Positions 56,540 to 64,000 of a DNA stretch of 64,000 nucleotides are shown piece by piece. The stretch covers positions 7,487,883-7,551,882 of the forward strand of contig NW_022098062.1 of assembly GCF_002288925.2 (NCBI RefSeq). Direction: 5' to 3'. The translations under genes and the position numbers were made by a program. Each line of letters begins with the position of its first letter. The first letter of the stretch is position 1. The DNA comes from Delphinapterus leucas (taxonomy: Eukaryota; Chordata; Mammalia; Artiodactyla; Monodontidae). The notes under the pieces were generated by a model. It was not told the origin of the DNA. It did no database searches and worked only from the letters and a program-made list of their open reading frames with translations.

Positions 56540-57022
56540 GTGGAAAAGAAAAGGCTACAACAAGAAGTAAGAATCTGTAGGAAAGGAAAAATCCCATTAG
56601 TAAAGGCCAATGTATAGTAAAGGCTGTGGTTCAAGCACCTAAATAAGCTAGTACGAAAAACTAAAAGACAAAAATTGTAAAATCAACTGTAAGTACAATA
56701 AACATTGAGGGAAAAACATGAAGATGTAAACTATGACCTCAAAAGCACAAAACATGGGGGAGCAAAGTAAAAAATGTAGATCTTTTAGAATATGTTTGAA
56801 CTTAAATGACTACCAGTTTAAAAAAAGTAGATGTAGCTCTAGGTCAATGTATATGAATCCCATGCTAACCACAAATCAAAAACTTGCAATAGATACACAA
56901 ACACCAGAGAGAAAGTAACACATGCATACCACTAAAGGAAATCTTCAAACCACAAGGGAAGAAACTAAAAGAAGTAAAGAACAGAGAAGAACTACAAAAA
57001 CAACCAGAAAACAATTCACAAA

Positions 57023-60000
57023 ATGGCAATAAGTATATTCCTATCAGCAATCACTTTAAATGTCAATGGACTATATGTTCTAATCAAATGACATAGAGTG
57101 GCTGATTGGATAAAAATATTTTTAAAAAGACCCATTTATATGCTGCTTATAAGAGACTCACTTCAGAGCTAAAGGCACACAGAGACTGAAAGTGAGGAGC
57201 TGGAAAAAGGCTTTATGCAAAAGGAATCAACAAGAAGGAATGTGTAGCAATACTCATATCAGACAAAATGGATTTTAAAATAGAGTCTATAGGGACTTCC
57301 CTGGTGGCACAGTGGTTGGGAATCTGCCTGCCAATGCAGGGAACATGGGTTCGAGCCCTGGTCCGGGAAGATCTCACATGCCACGGAACAACTAAGCCTG
57401 TGTGCCACAACTACTGAGCCTGCGCTCTAGAGCCCATGAGCCACAGCTACTGAACCCGCATGCCACAATGACTGAAGCCCATGTGCCTAAAGCCCATGCT
57501 CTGCAACAAGAGAAGCCACTGTAATGAGAAGCCTGCACATCACAACAAAGAGTAGCCCCTGCTCTCCACAACTAGAGAAAGCCCACACTCAGCAACGAAG
57601 ACCCAATGCAGCCAAAAATAAATAAATAAATTTATTAAAAATAAAATAAAATATAAAGTCTATGACAAAAGAGAAAGAAAGGCATTACATAATGATAAAA
57701 GGATCAATACAAGAAGATTATATAATGCTCATTAATATATATGCAACTTATATGGGAAAGCTTAAGTATGTAAAGTGCATATTAACAGATATAAAGGGAG
57801 AAATTGACAATAATACAATTGTAGGGGACTTTAATGGCCCATTTACATCAATGGACAAATCATGCAGACAGAAAATCAATAAGTCAACAGTGGTCTTAAA
57901 TGACAAAATAGACCAATTAGACTTAAGAGATATCTACAGGACATTCCATCCAGATCAACAGACTATACATTCTTTTCAAGTGCACATGGAACATTCTCCA
58001 GGATATATCACATACTAGGGCACAAAACAAGCCTCAACAAATTTAAGAGGATGGAAATTATATCAAGGCATTTTTTCCAACCACAATGGTATGAAACTAG
58101 AAATCAATTACAGGAAGAAAAATGAGGAAAGCACAAACACGTGGAGACTAAACAACATGCTGCTAAAAAACCGATGAGTCAATGAAGAAGTCAAAGAGGA
58201 AATTAGAAAATACCTTGAGACAAATGAAAATAAATACACAACATTCCAAAATCTATAGGATAGAGTAAAAGCAGTTCTAAGAGGGAAGTTTATATCCATA
58301 GAAGTCTACCTCATGGAACAAGAAATGTCCCAAATAAACAACCTTACCTACCATCTAAAGGAATTAGAACAAGAAGGATGAACAAACCCCAAAGTCAGCA
58401 GAAGGAGAGAAATAATAAAATCAGAGAGGAAATAAATAAAATAGAGATAAAAAACAATAGAAAAGATTAATGAAACCAAGAGCTGGTTTCTTGAAAAGAT
58501 AAACAAAATTGATAAGTCTTTAGCCAGGCTCATCCAGAAAAAAAGAGATGCAACCCAAATGAACAAAATAAGAAATGACAGAGGAGAAATAACAACTGAT
58601 ACCACAGAGATACAAAAAAAAATCATACGAAAATGCTATGAACAGTTATATGCCAACAAATTTAACAACCTAGAAGAAATGGACAAGTTTCTAGAAACCT
58701 ACAACCTTCCAAGACTTAATCAGGAACAAACAGACAATCTGAACAGACCAATCACTAGTAATTAAATTAATTTGTAATAAAAAAAAAACTCCCAGGAAAC
58801 AGAAGTCCAGGACTAGATAGCTTCACAGGGGAATTCTACCAAACATATAAAGAAGAGATAATACTTATACTTCTCAAACTATTCCAAAAAATTGAAGGGG
58901 AAGAAACCCTCCCAAAATGATTCTATGAGGCCTCTATTACCCTAATACCAAAACCAGACATAGACATTACAAAAAAAGAAACTTATAGGCCAATATCTCT
59001 GATGAATATAGATGTAAAAATCCTCAACAAAATATTAGCACACAGAATTCCACAATATGTAAAAAGGAACATACACCATGATCAAGTGGGATTTATGCTG
59101 GGGATGCAAGAATGGTTCAATATCCACAAATCAATCCATGTGATACACCTAATTAACAAAAGGAAGGATAAAAATCACATGATCATCTCAATAGATGCAG
59201 AAAAATCATTTGACAAATTTCAACATCCATTCATGAAAAAAACTCATCAAAGTGGTTATAGAGGGAGCATATCTCAGCAAAATAAAAGCTATTTATGACA
59301 CACCTACAGCTAACTTCATATTCAATGATGAAAAGCTAAAAAAAAAAATGATGAAAAGCTAGTGCTTTTCCTCTAAAATCAGGAACAAGACAAAAATGCC
59401 TACTCTGACCACCTGTATTTAACATAGTACTGGAATCTTAGTCACAGCAATCAGACAAGAAAGGAAACAAAAGGCATTCAAATTGAAAGGGAAGAAATAA
59501 AACTATCACTGTGTGCAGATGACATGATACGATATATAGAATACCCTAAAATCTTCACCAAAAAGCTATTAGAACTAATAAATGAATCAGTAAAGTTGCA
59601 GGATACAAGATTATTATACAGATATCTGTTGCTTTTCTATACTGGAATAATGAACTAACAAAGAAAATTCAAGAAAACAATTTGATTTACGACTGCATCA
59701 AAGAACAAAATACCTAGGAATAAACTTAACCAAAGAGGTGAAAGCCTGTACTCTGAAAACTATAAGATATTGATGAAGATAATTGAAGAGGCTACAAATA
59801 AATGAAATGATATCCCATATTCATGGATTGGAAGAATTAATATTGTCAAAATGTCCATACCACCCAAAGCAACCTACTGATTTAATCAATCCCTATCAAA
59901 CTACCCATGTCATTTTTCACAGAACTAGAACAAATAATCCTAAAATTTATATAGAACCACAAAAGACCCTGAATAACCAAAGCAATCTCGGGAAAAAAGA

Positions 60001-61200
60001 ACAAAGGGAGAGGTATCATGCTCTATGACTTCAGACTATACCAGAAAGCTACAGCAATCTGAGCAGTATGGTTCTGGCACATAAACAGACATATAGATCA
60101 ATCGAAAGAATAGAGAATCCAGAAAAAAACTCATGCACATATTGTTAATTAATCTATTACAAAAGAGGCAGGAATATACAATGGAGAAAAGGCAGTCTCC
60201 TCAATAAGTGGTGTTGGGGAAACTGGACAGCTACATGTAAAAGAATGAAATTAGAACATTTTCTCACACCATATATAAAAATAATCTCAAAATGGATTAA
60301 AGGCCTAAATGTAAGACTGAAAACCATAAAACTAGAAGAAAGCATGGGCAGAACACTCTTTGACATAAATCATAGAATGTTTTTTTTTGAATCAGTCTCC
60401 TAAAGGCAAAGGAAAGAAAATCAAAAATTTAAAAATGAGACAATTAAACAAAAGATTTTTCATAGCAATAGAACCATTGATAAAACAGCAAGACAGCCTA
60501 CTGGATGGGAGAAAATATTTGCCAATGATATGACTGATAAGGGTTTAATTCCCAAAATATACAAACAGCTTATACAACTCAATATCAAAAAAACAAAAAC
60601 TCAATTAAAAAATAAGCAGAAGACCTGAATAGACATTTGTACAAAGAAGACCTACAGATGGCTAGCAGGCACATGAAAAGGTGCTCAACATCACTAATCA
60701 TCAGAGATATGCAGATCAAAACCATAATGAGGTATCACCTCACACCTGTCAGAGTGGCTAACATCAAAAAGACAAGAAATAACAAGCACTGAAGAGGATG
60801 TGGAGAAAAGGGAACCCCCATGCACTGTTGGTAGAAATGTAAAGTAGTTCATTTGCTAAGGAAAACAGTTTGGAGATATCTCAAAAAATTAAAAATAGAA
60901 CTACCATATGATCCAGCAATTCCACTACTGGATACTCATCTAAAGAAAATGAAAACACGAATTTGAAAGATATATGCACCCCTATGTTCATTGCAGCATT
61001 ATTTACAGTAGCCAAGAAATATAAGCAACCAAAGTGCCCAACAATAGATGAATTAATAAAGAAGCCATATATATATAGGAGTATTAGCCATATAAAAAAT
61101 AAAAGAAGGAAATCTTGCCATTTGCAACAACATGAAGGAACCTAGAAGGTATTACGCTAAGTGAAATATCTTAGAGCAAGACAAATACTGTATGTTATCA
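57023..61200 (+). pseudogene. L1 ORF2 remnant (endonuclease and reverse transcriptase)
   Basis: Starts with ATG at 57023 ('MAISIFLSAITLNVNGL'). The endonuclease part is cut by a SINE (57291-57656) and continues at 57662-58018, with 'NIYAT' and 'VGDFNGP' in place of the usual NIYAP and GDFN. RT motif A region at 58999-59298 ('[18 protein letters not shown]', '[12 protein letters not shown]'). RT motif C at 59512-59523 reads CADD instead of FADD. The C-terminus ('MFIAALFTVAKKYKQPKCP') is at 60987-61040. Many stops and frameshifts separate these pieces. Confidence 0.92.
57291..57656 (+). mobile_element. CHR-family SINE (long form), sense, inside L1 ORF2
   Basis: Sense SINE beginning 'gggacttccctggtggc'. 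A box near 57303-57313 and B box 'gggttcgagcc' near 57347-57357 are intact. The body has several 'ccacaacta/gagcc' units, and the tail is (AAAT)n and A-rich. Duplication 'agtctat' at 57284-57290 and 57657-57663. The L1 coding text resumes directly after it. Confidence 0.95.
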
Positions 61201-61226
61201 CTTATATGTGTTATCACTTATATGTG
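61195..61226 (+). repeat. 16 bp tandem duplication in the L1 3' UTR
   Basis: The word 'ttatcacttatatgtg' is present twice in a row where L1 normally has one copy before 'gaatct'. Confidence 0.85.
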
Positions 61227-61973
61227 GAATCTAAAAAACAAAACAAATGAACAAACATAACAAAACAGAAACAGAACTATAGACACAGAGAACAAAGAGG
61301 TGGTTACTAGAGGGGACCTGGGTGGAGAGAGGAAAGAAATAGGTGAGGGAGATTAAGAGATACAAACTTCTAGTTGCAAAATAAATGAGTCATGGACACG
61401 AAATATACAATGTGGGGAATATAGTCAATAATTATGTAATATCTTTGTATGGTGAATATTGTAACTAGGCTTATGGCGATCATTTTGAAATGTATAAAAA
61501 TATCGAATCACTATGTTGTATAACAGGAACTAACATAGCGTTGTAGGTTAATTATACTTAAAAAACAAACAAACTCATAGAAAAAGAGGTCAGATTTGTG
61601 GTTACCAGAGGTGGGGAGTGGAGGGAGGGGAAATTGTATGAAAGCAGTCAAAAGGCATAAACTCCCAGTTATAAGATAAATAAATACTAGCAATGTAAAT
61701 TACAACATGATAGATATAATTAACACTGCCGTACATTATATATGAAGGTTGTTAAGAGGGTAAATCCTAAGGGTTCTCATCACAAGGAAAATTTTTTTCT
61801 TTATATCTTTAATTTTGTATCTATATGAGATGATGGATGTTAACATATCATGATGTATGTCAAATCATTATGCAATACGCCTTAACTTTATACAATGCTG
61901 TGTGTCAATTATATCTCAGTAAAACTGGAAAAAAAACCAAAAACAACAAATATAAACAAACCAACAAAAACAG

Positions 61974-62019
61974 GTGGAGGACTGAATTGGGCCTGAAGCC
62001 CATAATTTGTTGACCACTG
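61974..62019 (-). mobile_element. hAT-type DNA transposon, right end (split by L1)
   Basis: 'gtggaggactgaattgggcc', 'cataatttgttgaccactg' is the missing end of the element interrupted at 55252, in register with the copy at 48030. Confidence 0.85.
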
Positions 62020-62264
62020 ATCTAGGGGAATCTCTACGTTTCTCAGCCTTATTCCATTTCTGTGGCCACACTTTGGCTCCTGCAGCCCAACTCATTTGGG
62101 AATCACTGCTTTCCCTTTCTGTCTCCTTTCCTGCTACATCTCTATTTTGAGTCTCTCTATTTTTCCCATGAAAACTTCATCAATTTCTCCAACTTATACA
62201 ACTCAAGTGAGTTTTCTGTAGCCCTGGGGCATTTATAGTTAGTACCCTAGAGTTTAGAATATAG

Positions 62265-62425
62265 TTGTTTCATGAATATTAATTTTCTCTTCCAAAGAAT
62301 ATTGTAGGTCCTTGAGGGAAGAAAACAAGTCCTATATTATTATATGTTTCCTACACCTTCCCTGTTACAGCTTGGTACATATTAGGTGTTTAACAAATAT
62401 TTGCTAGTTGATTTATTGACATATG
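62265..62425 (+). mobile_element. L2 LINE 3' end
   Basis: 'attgtaggtccttgagggaag', 'tacagcttggtacatattaggtgtttaacaaatatttgctagttga' (landmarks) match the sense L2 terminus. The stretch 62028-62264 before it is unassigned. Confidence 0.65.
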
Positions 62426-62444
62426 TCTACAAGAGTGTATTTGT

Positions 62445-62690
62445 TCCTTACTCTGTGTGGTAGTCTGCATAATGGCTCCCCAAGATGTCCCTGTCCCAAT
62501 CGTTGGAACATGTGGATGTTACCCTACATCATGATATAGACTTTACCATGTGACTAAGTTAAGAATCTTCAGATGGGGAGATTACCTTGGATTATCTAGG
62601 TTGGTCCCATGTAATAACAAGGGTACTTATAAAAGTGAAGCAGGAGGAGAAAGCAGAAGCAAGAAGAACTACAATTCTGCAGCCTGTGGA
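62445..62690. mobile_element. Ancient interspersed repeat, family uncertain
   Basis: 'ataatggctccccaagatgtcc', 'aatcgttggaacatgtggatgttacc', 'catgtgactaagttaag', 'ttggattatctaggttggtccc' and 'acaagggtacttataaaag' form a recurrent mammalian repeat pattern that I cannot name safely. The next L1 is inserted at its right end. Confidence 0.6.
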
Positions 62691-62722
62691 ATAGAAACCA
62701 TGTTCACAGAAAGAGAGATAAA

Positions 62723-63643
62723 ATGAAAATGCAGAGGAGGATGTACCAGATGAAGGAACAAGATAAAACCCCAGAAAAACAACTAAATGAAGTGGAGATA
62801 GGCAAGCTTCCAGAAAAAGAATTCAGAAAAAGATAGTGAAGATGATCCAGGACCTCGGAAAAAGAATGGAGGCAAATATAGAGAAGATGCAAGAGATGTT
62901 CAACAAAGACCCAGAAGAATTAAAGAACACCTAGAAGGATTAAAGAATAAACAAACAGAGATGAACAATACAATAACTGAAATGAAAAATACAATAGAAG
63001 GAATCAGTAGCAGAATAAATGAGGCAGAAAAACGGATAAGTGACCTGAAAGACAGAATTGTGGAATTCACTGCTGCAGAACAGAATAAAGATAAAAGAAT
63101 GAAAAGAAACAAAAACAGCCTAAGAGACCTCCAGGACAACATTAAACACACCAACATTCACATTAAAGGGGTCCCAGAAGGAGGAGAGAGAGAAAAGATG
63201 TGGGAAAATATTTCAAGAGATTATAGTCAGAAATTTCCATAACATGGGAAAGGAAATAGCCACCCAAGTCCAGGAAGCACAGAGAGTCCCAGGCAGGATA
63301 AATCCAAGGAGAAACACACTGAGACATAGTAATCAAATTGACAAAAATTAAAGACAAAGAAAAATTATTAAAAGCAACAAGGGAAAAATGACAAATAACA
63401 TACAAGGGAACTCCCATAAGGTAAACAGCTGATTTCTCAGCAGAAACTCTACAAGGCAGAAGGGAGTGGCATGATATATTTAAAGTGCTGAAAGGGAAGA
63501 ACCTACAAACAAGATTACTCTACCTGGCAAGGATCTCATTCAGATTCGATGGAGAAATCGAAAGCTTTACAGACAAGCAAAAGCTAAGAGAATTCAGCAC
63601 CACCAAACCAGCTTTACAACAAATGCTAAAAAAACTTCTCTAA
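62723..63643 (+). pseudogene. L1 ORF1 remnant (second copy)
   Basis: Starts 'MKMQRRMYQMKEQDKTPEKQ' at 62723. An in-frame stop occurs after 'EKEFRKR' (about 62836). A frameshifted long segment at 62961-63242 keeps coiled-coil heptads ('SSRINEAEKRISDLKDRIVE') and the start of the RRM ('NTHI-type' fold: 'TNIHIKGVPEGGEREK'). The end 'QQMLKKLL' has its stop at 63641-63643. Non-functional. Confidence 0.9.
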
Positions 63644-63701
63644 TTGGGAAACACAAGAGAAGAAAAGGACCTACAAAAACTAACCCAAAACAATTAAGAA
63701 A

Positions 63702-63874
63702 ATGGTAATAGGAACATACATATCGATAATTACCTTAAATGTGAATGGACTAAATGCTCCAACCAAAAGACACAGGCTCACTGAATGGATACAAAAACAA
63801 GACTCATATATGTGTTGTTTGTAAGAGACCCACTTCAGACCTAAGGACACAATATAGACTGAAAGTGAGGGGAT
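63702..63874 (+). pseudogene. L1 ORF2 start (endonuclease N-terminus), with premature stop
   Basis: ATG at 63702 opens 'MVIGTYISIITLNVNGLNAP', the standard ORF2 N-terminus with the catalytic-region Asn. The normal Gln-Glu-Thr-His segment is broken: the codon at 63822-63824 is TAA where the family has CAA. The SINE then interrupts it. Unable to give an active endonuclease. Confidence 0.92.
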
Positions 63875-64000
63875 GGGAGCTTCCCTGGTGGCGCAGTGGT
63901 TGAGAGTCCACCTGCCAATGCAGGGGACACAGGTTTGTGCCCCAGTCCGGGAAGATCCCACATGCCACAGAGCAGCTGGGCCCGTGAGCCATGGCCACTG
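63875..64000 (+). mobile_element. CHR-family SINE (short cetacean type), sense, cut by window end
   Basis: Begins 'gggagcttccctggtggc'. A box about 63887-63898 ('tggcgcagtgg'). B box about 63932-63942 reads 'ggtttgtgccc', with T replacing the C of GGTTCG. Continues to 'gagccatggccactg' at the end of the window. The tail and right duplication are outside. Confidence 0.95.

Larger units (their letters stand above)
55253..61965 (+). mobile_element. Near full-length L1 retrotransposon, degenerate, with target-site duplication
   Basis: A 6.7 kb L1 with a short 5' UTR (starting 'ttggagagagtcaccaag'), ORF1 remains (55683-56539), an inter-ORF region, ORF2 remains (57023 to about 61200), and a 3' UTR ending 'caattatatctcagtaaaactgg' plus an A-rich tail. 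The 8 bp target duplication 'aaaaacag' lies at 55245-55252 and 61966-61973. Removing the L1 restores a continuous hAT element. Both reading frames have many stops and frameshifts, so it cannot move itself. A SINE interrupts ORF2. Confidence 0.95.
62692..63874 (+). mobile_element. 5'-truncated L1 (ORF1 and start of ORF2), cut by a SINE and the window end
   Basis: Begins a little upstream of ORF1 without a 5' UTR. It is closer to the usual artiodactyl/cetacean L1 pattern than the copy at 55253, hence probably younger. ORF1 and ORF2 start are present but broken. A SINE follows at 63875, and the rest of the L1 presumably lies beyond the window. Confidence 0.93.

Noticed and set aside
1..64000. 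CRISPR array, operon, prophage or other prokaryotic system
   Set aside because: The whole window is mammalian repeat-rich DNA. No regularly spaced direct repeats, ribosome-binding sites or dense coding strands are present.

Overview
This window is nuclear DNA from a whale or dolphin (order Cetartiodactyla, most likely Cetacea). The evidence is a set of tRNA-derived SINEs of the CHR family. Their head, with Pol III A and B boxes, begins 'cttccctggtggc' on the sense strand. They occur at 32-235, 16212-16515, 43380-43582, 51104-51496, 57291-57656 and 63875-64000. Several 5'-truncated L1 copies have the 3' ends typical of artiodactyls and whales, alongside older placental repeats (L2, MIR, CR1/L3, hAT elements including MER20). 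No intact protein-coding gene, splice-supported exon, tRNA, rRNA or snRNA gene could be recognised. The window reads as intergenic or deep intronic sequence, and almost all open reading frames in it are chance or repeat-derived.

Layout. 1-9 kb: CHR SINE, CR1/L3, L2, and three short L1 pieces (3371, 6870, 7697) among unassigned sequence. 9-16 kb: a pyrimidine tract, a MIR, a 1 kb antisense L2, then a 0.9 kb L1 3' fragment with clean target-site duplications (TSDs) and a G-quadruplex motif. 16-26 kb: a SINE, a 177 bp hAT miniature element, many MIR and L2 copies, and unassigned GC-richer stretches. 26-36 kb: L1, long L2 copies in both orientations, and an old repeat split by an L1. 36-39 kb is mostly unassigned. 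39-45 kb: old L1M copies and an antisense L2 split by an L1M that itself received a SINE. 45-55 kb: unassigned DNA, microsatellites, three hAT elements (two of them MER20) and a SINE. 55-64 kb: a nearly full-length but dead L1 (55253-61965) inserted into a hAT element, then a second, 5'-truncated L1 running off the end.

The strongest signal is the insertion history. Nested TSDs give relative ages: the hAT at 55073 is older than the L1 at 55253, which is older than the SINE at 57291. Likewise L2 is older than L1M, which is older than the SINE near 42.2-44.6 kb. Other points of interest are a 29 bp near-identical sequence shared by two unassigned sites about 2 kb apart, paired MER20 elements, and a few motif clusters that could be conserved enhancers. 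I found no evidence for a new biological system. Repeat subfamily names come from recognition of the sequence, not from a database search, and boundaries without a TSD are approximate.
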